Assembly: GCF_900115685.1 (NCBI RefSeq)
Contig: NZ_FOXJ01000003.1
Location: 1 to 64,000, forward strand
Length of the DNA: 64,000 bases
Source of the DNA: Variovorax sp. 770b2
Lineage (GTDB): Bacteria > Pseudomonadota > Gammaproteobacteria > Burkholderiales > Burkholderiaceae_C
Reading direction: 5' to 3'
The notes under the pieces were generated by a model. It did not search any database. It was not told the DNA's origin and was given only the letters and a program-made list of their open reading frames with translations. Position 1 is the first letter of the stretch; each line of letters begins with the position of its first letter. Both the position numbers and the translations under genes were made by a program. Positions 25,051-32,719 of the stretch are shown one piece after another.

Positions 25051-26780
25051 CCGACACGTCCGCGAGCGCGATGCAGCGCCGCGTGCGGCAGGAGGAGCAG
25101 GTCGCCGAGCTCTGCGCGGGCGTGGTGCGGGCCTTCAGCGGCGAGCGCGACCTGCACTTTCGCGGCAAGCGCCTGCACCGGGGGCGCGTGGCGCTGCCGT
25201 GGTTCGCGCCGCACCTGCATCCCTCGGCCGACACCGACGACTTCGCCTCGTTCCGCGGCGTGGCCGATGGGCTCGCATTGCGGCTCACCGCGTCCGATGC
25301 GGCATTGCATGAAAGCCTTCGCCCCGAAGAGCCGGTCGAACGCATGCTGTTCGAGATGCTCGAGCAGTTCCGCGTCGAAGCGCTCGCGCCCGAGGTCATG
25401 GCCGGCATGCGTCACAACCTGCGGCACCGCCACGAGCAGTGGTCGCTCGCCTTCCACCATTCGGGCCTGACCGACACCGCGCGCGGCCTGCTGCTCTATG
25501 CCATCGCGCAGATCTGCCGCGCCCGCGTGAGCGGCCAGCAGGTGGTGGAGGAAACCGAAGACATGCTCGAAGCCACGCGCTTTCACCTCGCGCCGCTGAT
25601 CGGCCATGCTCTCGCGGGCCTGCGCCGCGATCGCGCGGACCAGGCCGCCTACGCCGTGCATGCGCTCGCCATCGCCCGCACCGTCGCCACGATGCTGCAC
25701 GAGGCCGGCGAAGAAAGCGCCGATGCGCGCGACCCGCACGTGGACGACAAGCGCAGCGTGTTCAGCCTCGTCGCCGACATGGACCGCGAGATCATCGAGC
25801 GCTTCACCACTGCCGAGTCGGGCCGCAGCGCGGTGATGGACGAGGCGGGCGGCGCCTACCGCGTCTTCACCACCGCCTACGACCGCGAGCACGACGCGGC
25901 CACGCTCGCGCGCAAGGAAGTGCTCGCCGACCACCGCGAAAAACTCGACCGCCGCATCGCCGCGCAAGGCGTGAACGTCGCGCGCCTGGCCCGTGAACTG
26001 CGCGCGCTGCTGGCCGACCCCACGCGCGACGGCTGGGACGGCGGGCAGGAAGAAGGCCTCATCGACGGGCGCCGGCTCGCGCAGCTCGTCGCCTCGCCGA
26101 CCGAGCGGCGCCTGTTCCGCACCGAGCGCATGGAGCCCGTGGCCGATTGCATGGTGAGCTTTCTCATCGACTGCTCGGGCTCGATGAAGGAGCACGCCGA
26201 ATCGGTCGCGATGATGGTCGACGTGTTCGCGCGTGCGCTCGAACAAGCCGGCGTGGCCAGCGAGGTGCTGGGCTTCACCACCGGCGCCTGGACCGGCGGC
26301 CGCCCGCAGCGCGAATGGGTGCGCGCCGGCAAGCCACCGCACCCCGGCCGCCTCAACGAGCGCAGCCACCTCGTCTTCAAGGCCGCGGCCACGCCATGGC
26401 GCCGCGCCCGCCCCGCGATGGCCGCGCTGCTGAAGGCCGACCTGTTCCGCGAAGGCATCGACGGCGAGGCGGTCGACTGGGCCTGCGTGCGCCTGCGCCA
26501 GCGCCCCGAGGCGCGCAAGCTGCTGCTCGTGATTTCCGACGGCTCGCCGATGGACAGCGCCACGCATCTCGCCAACGACGCGCACTACCTGGACCACCAT
26601 CTGCGCGACGTGGTCGCACGCCAGGAGCAGCGCGGCGACATCGAGATCGCGGGCATCGGCGTCGGGCTCGACCTGAGCCCGTACTACAGCCGCAGCCACG
26701 TGCTCGACCTGGCCACCTCCACCGGCAACACCATCTTTCGCGAGGTGATCGACCTCATGGCGGGGCGCCATCGGCGCTGA
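25047..26780 (+). CDS. CobT-like protein with VWA domain
   Basis: 577 residues from the ATG at 25047, ATGA-coupled to the CobS-like gene. The N-terminal two thirds are helical and charged, as in CobT (FSGERDLHFRGKRLHRGRVALPWFAP). The C-terminal third is a von Willebrand A domain with a complete MIDAS: DCSGSM gives Asp375, Ser377 and Ser379, and LLLVISDGSPMD supplies the later Asp. In CobST and NorQ/NorD or CbbQ/CbbO pairs the VWA partner carries the ring to its client. The client here is unknown. It is followed by a promoter and a second IclR gene. Confidence 0.85.
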   Translation: MTDTSASAMQRRVRQEEQVAELCAGVVRAFSGERDLHFRGKRLHRGRVALPWFAPHLHPSADTDDFASFRGVADGLALRLTASDAALHESLRPEEPVERMLFEMLEQFRVEALAPEVMAGMRHNLRHRHEQWSLAFHHSGLTDTARGLLLYAIAQICRARVSGQQVVEETEDMLEATRFHLAPLIGHALAGLRRDRADQAAYAVHALAIARTVATMLHEAGEESADARDPHVDDKRSVFSLVADMDREIIERFTTAESGRSAVMDEAGGAYRVFTTAYDREHDAATLARKEVLADHREKLDRRIAAQGVNVARLARELRALLADPTRDGWDGGQEEGLIDGRRLAQLVASPTERRLFRTERMEPVADCMVSFLIDCSGSMKEHAESVAMMVDVFARALEQAGVASEVLGFTTGAWTGGRPQREWVRAGKPPHPGRLNERSHLVFKAAATPWRRARPAMAALLKADLFREGIDGEAVDWACVRLRQRPEARKLLLVISDGSPMDSATHLANDAHYLDHHLRDVVARQEQRGDIEIAGIGVGLDLSPYYSRSHVLDLATSTGNTIFREVIDLMAGRHRR

Positions 26781-26809
26781 ATAGTTTTGCATTACATCCA
26801 AGTCCCCGA

Positions 26810-26839
26810 TTGACAAAGAGAGTCGGTGCTTCGTACATT
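26810..26839 (+). promoter_or_regulatory. Candidate promoter of the second IclR gene
   Basis: A perfect -35 TTGACA (26810-26815), 18 bases, and TACATT (26834-26839). The expected start is near 26846, just before the GGAAC/GTTCC dyads, a layout that fits autorepression. Confidence 0.55.
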
Positions 26840-26853
26840 GCGTTTCACATCCG

Positions 26854-26878
26854 GGAACGACGTTCCAATATTTGGAAC
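26854..26878. promoter_or_regulatory. Candidate IclR operator with three GGAAC/GTTCC arms
   Basis: Three arms in a row: GGAAC (26854-26858), GTTCC (26862-26866) and GGAAC (26874-26878), making two overlapping dyads with 3- and 7-base spacers. It lies in the short leader between the predicted start and the ATG at 26891. Confidence 0.55.
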
Positions 26879-26890
26879 ACTGAAAGCCTC

Positions 26891-27685
26891 ATGGACTCCA
26901 CGCTCGCCAAGGGTCTCGCCGCCATCGAATGGATGACGCGCCAGCAGCGCCCCTGCCGCGTCACCGACCTGGCACAGGCCTTCGGCATGGCGCGCAGCAA
27001 TGCGCACCGCACGCTGCAGACGCTGGTCGATTGCGGCTGGGCCGTGCAGGACCCGGACACCAGCGCCTACCGCCCCAGCCTGCGCCTGTTCGAGCTGGGC
27101 GCGCTGGTCTCCGATGCGGCCGACGTCGGCGCGCTGCTGCGGCCGCACCTGGCAGCGCTCGCGCAGCGGACGGGCGAGACCATCCACCTGGCGGTGCTCG
27201 ACGGCGCCGAGATCGTGTACCTCGACAAATTCGACAGCCCCCTGCCGGTGGCCGCGTATTCGCGCATCGGCGGCCGGGCGGCGGCGTACTGCGTGGCCTC
27301 GGGCAAGGCGCTGCTGGCAGCGGCAGCCCCCGACGTGCCCGCGCTGCACGAGCGCCTGGGCACGCTGGCCGCGCACACGAAGAACAGCATCACCGACTTC
27401 GATGCGCTCGTTGCAGAACTCGAACGCACGCGCACCCGCGGCTACGCGGAAAACCGCGAGGAATGGCGCCTGGGCGTGTGCGGCCTCGGGGTGCCCGTGT
27501 TCAACGCGCGCGGCGAAGCGGTCGCGGCCGTCGGCATGAGCGTGCCCTCGATCCGCTTCGCGCGCACGCAGGCGCGCGGCCTGGCCGACCGCCTCATGGC
27601 CTGCGCCCGCGATGCGAGCGTGACGCTGGGCTACCGCGCGACCGCGCTGCCGACATCCACCATAAAGAGAAGGAGATCCGAATGA
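26891..27685 (+). CDS. IclR-family regulator of the sulfoacetate genes
   Basis: 264 residues from the ATG at 26891 (MDSTLAKGLAAIEWMTRQQRP). The HTH CRVTDLAQAFGMARSNAHRTLQTLVDCGWAVQD is followed by the IclR ligand domain (IVYLDKFDSP, AAYCVASGKALLAA, GYAENREEWRLGVCGLGVPVF). It starts the cluster with a Bug receptor, SauS-, SauT- and TauE-like genes; its stop overlaps the Bug start by ATGA, so it is in the same transcript. The three-arm dyad in its leader suggests autoregulation. Confidence 0.88.
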   Translation: MDSTLAKGLAAIEWMTRQQRPCRVTDLAQAFGMARSNAHRTLQTLVDCGWAVQDPDTSAYRPSLRLFELGALVSDAADVGALLRPHLAALAQRTGETIHLAVLDGAEIVYLDKFDSPLPVAAYSRIGGRAAAYCVASGKALLAAAAPDVPALHERLGTLAAHTKNSITDFDALVAELERTRTRGYAENREEWRLGVCGLGVPVFNARGEAVAAVGMSVPSIRFARTQARGLADRLMACARDASVTLGYRATALPTSTIKRRRSE

Positions 27686-28671
27686 ACCTGTTCCTCGCCC
27701 CCTGGCTGCGCGCGGGCCTGTTGGCCGTCACAGCCTTGGCAGCACCTTTCGCCGCGCAGGCGCAAAACGGCAACGACTACCCGAACAAGCCGATCCGGCT
27801 GATCGTGCCCTACCCGCCCGGCGGCGGCACCGACGTGATCGCGCGCATCGTGCAGGAGCGCTTCTCGACCCTGCTCGGCCAGCAGGTGCTGATCGACAAC
27901 CGCGGCGGCGCGGCCGGCTCCATCGGCACCGAGGTCGTGGCCAAGTCGGCGCCCGACGGCTACACGGTGCTCTTCACGCTCTCCTCGCACACCATCAACC
28001 CGGCCATCTACACCAAGCTGAGCTTCGACACCGCGAGAGACTTCGCGCCGGTCGGCCTGGTGGCCTCGCTGCCGCAGATCCTGGTGGCCAACAACCAGTT
28101 CGCGCCGAACACCGTGGCCGAGCTCGTCGCGCTGGCCAAGGCCAAGCCCGACAGCATCTCCTTCGCCTCGGTGGGCAACGGCTCGCCCGGGCACCTGGCG
28201 GGCGAGTTGCTCAAGCTGCGCACCGGCACGCAGATGACGCATATCCCCTACCGCGGCGGCGGCCCGGCCGTGACCGATGTGATGGGCGGGCAGGTGCCGC
28301 TCCTGTGGGTATCGATTCCCGCGGCCGCGCAGTTCGTGAAGGCCGGCAAGCTCAAGGCGCTCGCGGTCTCGACCACCAAGCGCAGCGCGGCCTTTCCCGA
28401 CGTGCCGACGATGCAGGAGGCCGGCATTCCCGACTTCGACGTGGACTCGTGGTATGCCGTCTTCGTGCCCGCCAAGACGCCACAGCCCGCCATCGACAAG
28501 CTCAACCGCGTGATCAACACCGTGGTGAAGGAGCCCGAGATCCGCGAGAAGCTGCTGGCGCAAGGCAGCGAAGGCGTCGGCGGCACGCCCGAGCAACTGG
28601 GCAAGGTCGTGGCGACCGAACTCGTGCGCTGGCAGAAGCTCGCGAAAGAAGCTCACATCAAAGTCGATTGA
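27682..28671 (+). CDS. Bug-family solute-binding receptor, probable sulfoacetate receptor
   Basis: 329 residues from the ATG at 27682. Signal peptide MNLFLAPWLRAGLLAVTALAAPFAAQAQ, then YPNKPIRLIVPYPPGGGTDVIARI, IDNRGGAAGSIGTEVV, APDGYTVL, GNGSPGHLAGELLKLRTGTQMTHIPYRG and VTDVMGGQVPLLWVSI, all standard Bug segments. ATGA overlap with the IclR gene upstream, and 33 bases to the aldehyde dehydrogenase gene. In this place Cupriavidus has an MFS sulfoacetate carrier (SauU), so here uptake may use a tripartite system whose membrane part is elsewhere. Confidence 0.88.
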   Translation: MNLFLAPWLRAGLLAVTALAAPFAAQAQNGNDYPNKPIRLIVPYPPGGGTDVIARIVQERFSTLLGQQVLIDNRGGAAGSIGTEVVAKSAPDGYTVLFTLSSHTINPAIYTKLSFDTARDFAPVGLVASLPQILVANNQFAPNTVAELVALAKAKPDSISFASVGNGSPGHLAGELLKLRTGTQMTHIPYRGGGPAVTDVMGGQVPLLWVSIPAAAQFVKAGKLKALAVSTTKRSAAFPDVPTMQEAGIPDFDVDSWYAVFVPAKTPQPAIDKLNRVINTVVKEPEIREKLLAQGSEGVGGTPEQLGKVVATELVRWQKLAKEAHIKVD

Positions 28672-28704
28672 CCGACATACACAGACAAGCAGACAGACAG
28701 CCCC

Positions 28705-30144
28705 ATGGAAAACGCAGCCCCCTCTTCTTCCCCCATCGCCGAGCTCGTGGCGCGCGCACGCGCCGCGCAGCGCCTCTACGAAACCTGGTCGCAGGAACAG
28801 GTCGATACCGCCGTGGTCGCGGCCGGCTGGGCCATCATCGAGCCGGCGCGCAACCGCGAGCTGGCCGAGCTGGCCGTGGCCGACACCGGCGTGGGCAACG
28901 TCGAGGACAAGGTCCGCAAGAACCATCGCAAGACCTTCGGCCTGCTGCGCGACCTGCACGGCGCGCGCTCGGTCGGTGTGATCGGCGAAGACCCGGCGCG
29001 CGGCATCGTGGAGATCGCGCGGCCCGTGGGCGTGGTCTGCGCGGTCACGCCATCGACCAACCCGGGCGCGACGCCGGCCAACAAGATCATCAACGCGCTC
29101 AAGGGCCGCAACGCGGTCATCGTCGCGCCGTCGCCCAAGGGCTGGTCGACGGCGGCGCGGCTCATCGCTTTCATCCACGCACAGTTCGACCGCATCGGCG
29201 CGCCGCGCGACCTGGTGCAACTGCTGCCCCTGCCCATCAACAAGCAGGCGACGACGGAGCTCATGCGCCTGTGCGACCTCGTGGTGGCGACCGGTTCGCA
29301 GGCCAACGTGCGCGCCGCGTATGCGAGCGGCACGCCGGCTTTCGGCGTGGGCGCGGGCAACGTGGCGGGCATCGTCGATGAAACGGCCGAGGTGAACGCG
29401 GCCGCCGAGCGCATCGTGCGCTCCAAGACCTTCGACAACGCGACCAGCTGCTCGTCGGAGAACAGCCTGGTGATCGTCGATGCGGTGCGCGCCTCGATGC
29501 TCGCCGCGCTCAAAGACCGCGGCGCCGTGATGCTCGCGGCCGCGCAGAAGGCCACGCTGCAATCGCTGATGTGGCCCGAGGGCAAGCTCTCGGCCGCCGT
29601 CATCGGCCAGTCGGCACGCAAGATCGCGGAGCGGGCGGCAGAAGTAGCTGGCGCCAACCGCGACGGCTGGCTCGCCATCGCGGCCACAGACCCGCGCATC
29701 CTCATGGTGGCCGAAGACGGCGTGGGCCACGACCACCCGTTCTCCGGCGAGAAGCTGAGCCCCGTGCTCGCCATCTACGCCGCACGCGACTTCGACGAAG
29801 CCGCCGCCACCGTCGAGCGCATCTATGCCTACGAAGGCGCGGGCCACTCGGTCGGCCTGCACAGCACCGTGCCTGAACGCGCCATGACGCTGGGCCTCAC
29901 GCTCCCGGTGTCTCGCGTGATCGTCGACCAGGCGCACTGCATCGCCACCGGCGGCAGCTTCGACAACGGCCTGCCCTTCTCGCTCTCGATGGGCTGCGGC
30001 ACCTGGGGCAAGAACAACTTCTCCGACAACATGAACTACCGGCACTACCTGAACATCACGCGCGTGTCGCGGCCGATTCCGGAGAAGGTGCCGAGCGAGG
30101 ACGAGATCTTCGGCGCGTACTTCGCCCGGCACGGAGCGAAATGA
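28705..30144 (+). CDS. sauS: Acylating sulfoacetaldehyde dehydrogenase, SauS-like
   Basis: 479 residues of the acylating aldehyde dehydrogenase branch (EutE/AdhE-like). The catalytic cysteine is Cys249 in KTFDNATSCSSENS; VTPSTNP, PSPKGWS and GAGNVAGIVD are typical of this branch. SauS uses NADPH to reduce sulfoacetyl-CoA to sulfoacetaldehyde, the substrate of Xsc. The gene directly downstream is a CoA ligase that could supply sulfoacetyl-CoA, coupled by ATGA. Acetaldehyde or propionaldehyde dehydrogenase are family alternatives; the sulfonate surroundings favour SauS. Confidence 0.82.
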   Translation: MENAAPSSSPIAELVARARAAQRLYETWSQEQVDTAVVAAGWAIIEPARNRELAELAVADTGVGNVEDKVRKNHRKTFGLLRDLHGARSVGVIGEDPARGIVEIARPVGVVCAVTPSTNPGATPANKIINALKGRNAVIVAPSPKGWSTAARLIAFIHAQFDRIGAPRDLVQLLPLPINKQATTELMRLCDLVVATGSQANVRAAYASGTPAFGVGAGNVAGIVDETAEVNAAAERIVRSKTFDNATSCSSENSLVIVDAVRASMLAALKDRGAVMLAAAQKATLQSLMWPEGKLSAAVIGQSARKIAERAAEVAGANRDGWLAIAATDPRILMVAEDGVGHDHPFSGEKLSPVLAIYAARDFDEAAATVERIYAYEGAGHSVGLHSTVPERAMTLGLTLPVSRVIVDQAHCIATGGSFDNGLPFSLSMGCGTWGKNNFSDNMNYRHYLNITRVSRPIPEKVPSEDEIFGAYFARHGAK

Positions 30145-31661
30145 GCGGCGCGGCAGCCTCCACCGTCCATGCGCTGATCGAGCGCCAGGCGGCGCTGCAG
30201 CCGCACGCGGTGTACGCCCGCAGCACCGAGAGCGAGCGCCACATCAGCTACGGCGAACTCGCACGCGGCTGCCGCCGCGTGGCGGAGGTGCTGGCCAGGC
30301 ACGGTGCAACGGCGGGCGAGACGGTCTCGGTCGTCATGCCCAACGGCCTGCAGACGCTGCGCCTGCTGCTCGGCGCGATGCACGCCGGCTACTGCGTGAA
30401 CCCGGTCAACCTGCTGTCGCAGCCCGAGCAGATGCGCTATGTGCTCTCGCACTCCGACTGCCGCGTGGTCTGCGTGGCGCCCGAATGGGAAGCGCGTGTG
30501 CGCGAGATGGTGCAGGCCTTCGATCGGCCCGTGACGGTGATCGTGGTCGATCCGGAAGGCCCGGCGCTGCCGGACGAAACCGAAGCCACGGGCGACGCGC
30601 CACCGCCGGCCCCCGAAGCCGTCGCGCTGCTGATGTACACCTCGGGCACCACCGGCGTGCCCAAGGGCGTGATGCTCACGCAGCGCAACCTCGCGGCCAA
30701 TGCGCACGCCATCAGCGCCGAGCACGCGCTGCAGCCCGCGGACCGCGTGCTCGCGGTGCTGCCGCTCTATCACATCAACGCCTTCGCCGTGACCATGCTC
30801 GCGCCGCTCGCGCATGGCGGCAGCCTCGCGATGCCGCCGAAGTTCTCGGCCGGCCGCTTCTGGGAGCAAGCGACGCAAACGCAGTGCAGCTGGATCAACG
30901 TGGTGCCCACCATGATCTCGTACCTGCTCGAAGGGCCGAAGCCGCCGCTCGCGCAGACGCTGGCCATCCGCTTCTGCCGCTCGGCCTCTGCGGCGCTGCC
31001 GCCCGAGCACCATCGCGCGTTCGAGCAGATGTTCGGCATCGGCATCGTCGAGACCATGGGGCTCACCGAAACGGCGGCGCCCTCGTTCTCCAACCCGATG
31101 GACCCGGCCGCGCGCAAGCTCGGCTCGGTGGGCCGCGCCTCGGGCTGCATGGCCGGCGTGGTCGATGCGGCGCTGGCGGCCGTGCCCGACGGCACCACCG
31201 GCGAGCTCGTGATCCGCGGGCCGAACGTGATGCTCGGCTACTACAAGAACGAAGAGGCCACGCGCGCGAGCTTCACGCCCGACGGGTGGCTGCGCACCGG
31301 CGACCTCGGCCACCGCGACGAGGACGGCTTCTTCTTCGTCACCGGCCGCATCAAGGAGCTGATCATCAAGGGCGGCGAGAACATCGCGCCGCGCGAGATC
31401 GACGAGGCGCTGCTGCAGCACCCCGCCGTGCTGGAGGCCGCGGCCGTGGGCGTGCCCGACCGCCACTACGGCCAGGAGATCGGCGTGTGCATCGTGCTGC
31501 GCGAAGGCTGCGCCTGCACCGAAGACGAGCTGCGCGCCTTCAGCGCCACCGCGCTCGGCCGCTACAAGACGCCCGGCCACTACCGCTTCGTCGCCGACCT
31601 GCCGCGCGGGCCTTCGGGCAAGGTGCAGCGCCTGAAGCTGCTGCCGCTCTTCGAGGCATGA
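30141..31661 (+). CDS. sauT: Acyl-CoA synthetase, SauT-like sulfoacetate-CoA ligase
   Basis: 506 residues of the ANL (AMP-forming) superfamily. The phosphate-binding YTSGTTGVPKG is at 166-176, MGLTETAAPSF forms the A5 region, GWLRTGDLGHRDEDG the A7 motif, GRIKELIIKGGENIAPREIDEALL the hinge, and PRGPSGKVQRLKLL holds the catalytic lysine. SauT activates sulfoacetate with ATP and CoA. Start overlaps the sauS stop by ATGA; its own stop overlaps the exporter gene by ATGA. Specificity rests on the neighbouring genes; acetate, malonate or oxalate ligases are relatives. Confidence 0.8.
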   Translation: MSGAAASTVHALIERQAALQPHAVYARSTESERHISYGELARGCRRVAEVLARHGATAGETVSVVMPNGLQTLRLLLGAMHAGYCVNPVNLLSQPEQMRYVLSHSDCRVVCVAPEWEARVREMVQAFDRPVTVIVVDPEGPALPDETEATGDAPPPAPEAVALLMYTSGTTGVPKGVMLTQRNLAANAHAISAEHALQPADRVLAVLPLYHINAFAVTMLAPLAHGGSLAMPPKFSAGRFWEQATQTQCSWINVVPTMISYLLEGPKPPLAQTLAIRFCRSASAALPPEHHRAFEQMFGIGIVETMGLTETAAPSFSNPMDPAARKLGSVGRASGCMAGVVDAALAAVPDGTTGELVIRGPNVMLGYYKNEEATRASFTPDGWLRTGDLGHRDEDGFFFVTGRIKELIIKGGENIAPREIDEALLQHPAVLEAAAVGVPDRHYGQEIGVCIVLREGCACTEDELRAFSATALGRYKTPGHYRFVADLPRGPSGKVQRLKLLPLFEA

Positions 31662-32455
31662 CGGCGGCCGAACTGCTGGTTCCGCCGCTCGCGCCGGCAC
31701 TGCTCGTCTACAGCCTCTGCGTGGTGTTTGCGGCCGGCATCGTGCGCGGCTTCGCGGGCTTCGGCTTCTCGGCCATCACGGTGGCGGGCATGTCGCTGGT
31801 GGTGTCGCCCGCACTGGTGGTGCCGGCCATCTTCATGCTCGAAATCCTCGCGAGCCTGAGCCAGCTGCGCGGCATTGCGCGCGATATCGACATGCCCTGG
31901 CTCAGCTGGCTGATGGTGGGCAACCTCCTGTGCATTCCGCTCGGCGTGGCGCTGCTCGCGTGGCTGCCGGAGACGCCGCTGCGCCTCCTGATCGGCGCGC
32001 TGCTGATGGCGGCGGCGCTGCTGCTGCGCGGTGGCGCGCACGTCACGCTCGTGCCCACGCGCGGCGTGCGGCTCGCGGCGGGGCTGGCTTCGGGCTTCAT
32101 CAACGGGGTGGCGGCCATCGGCGGCATCGCCGTCGCGGTGCTGCTGAGCACCGCGAAGATGGCGCCCGCCGTGCTGCGCGCGACCCTCATCGCGCTGCTG
32201 CTGTTCAGCGATGTGGTGTCTCTGATCGCTGCCGCGCTCATGCCTTCGTCCGCGCATGCATCGGGCAACCTGCTCGGGCCGGACACGCTCAAGTGGGCGG
32301 TGTGGCTCGCGCCCGCGATGCTGGCGGGCATCTGGTGGGGGCAGCGCTCGTTCAAGGGCGTGTCGCCCGAGCAGTTCAGCAAGCACGTGCTGAACCTGCT
32401 GATCGCGCTGGCCACCGTGAGCGTGCTGCGCTCGCTCTTCAGCCTGCTGGCCTGA
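31658..32455 (+). CDS. TauE/SafE-family sulfite exporter-like membrane protein
   Basis: 265 residues from the ATG at 31658, with about eight hydrophobic helices. YSLCVVFAAGIVRGFAGFGFSAITVAGMSLVVSPALVVPA and the second-half repeat GVRLAAGLASGFINGVAAIGGIAVAVLLST are the duplicated TauE/SafE units. Members export sulfite, sulfoacetate or other small acids. Being last in the sulfoacetate operon, it likely removes sulfite made by Xsc. ATGA-coupled to the ligase gene. Confidence 0.85.
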   Translation: MTAAELLVPPLAPALLVYSLCVVFAAGIVRGFAGFGFSAITVAGMSLVVSPALVVPAIFMLEILASLSQLRGIARDIDMPWLSWLMVGNLLCIPLGVALLAWLPETPLRLLIGALLMAAALLLRGGAHVTLVPTRGVRLAAGLASGFINGVAAIGGIAVAVLLSTAKMAPAVLRATLIALLLFSDVVSLIAAALMPSSAHASGNLLGPDTLKWAVWLAPAMLAGIWWGQRSFKGVSPEQFSKHVLNLLIALATVSVLRSLFSLLA

Positions 32456-32524
32456 CGCGCGGCGGCGCGGGCCCGTCTTCACGGGCCTCGCGGGGCCACC
32501 TCTCGCATCCGGGGTGACTTTCGA

Positions 32525-32608
32525 CACGTGTCTTTCGGCACGTGTCCTTCTTCATGTGCCTTTCCTCACGTGCCTTTCCTCACGTGTCTTTTGACATGTG
32601 CCCTTCGG
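32525..32608. repeat. Six 14-bp tandem repeats, CAYGTGYCYTTCNN
   Basis: Units begin at 32525, 32539, 32553, 32567, 32581 and 32595. Each starts CACGTG or CATGTG followed by CCTTC, TCTTT or CTTTC-like bases. The 14-bp period is not a multiple of three, so the open frame across it is not a real coding sequence. It lies in the 264-base gap between the exporter gene and the lipoprotein gene; no gene is seen there. Confidence 0.85.
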
Positions 32609-32719
32609 CACTGGCGGCGCGAGCCCGTGCTCAGCACCATCGGGCAGCCCTGCCGGCTGGCGATTCGAGCCTGCGACATGGCTTCACAAATCGTTCATCC
32701 AGAGAGAGAGGGGATCATC

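Noticed and set aside
32528..32719. N-terminal extension of the lipoprotein through the tandem repeats
   Set aside because: The extension is coded by the 14-bp repeat, while the ATG at 32720 starts a standard lipoprotein signal with a good ribosome-binding site.
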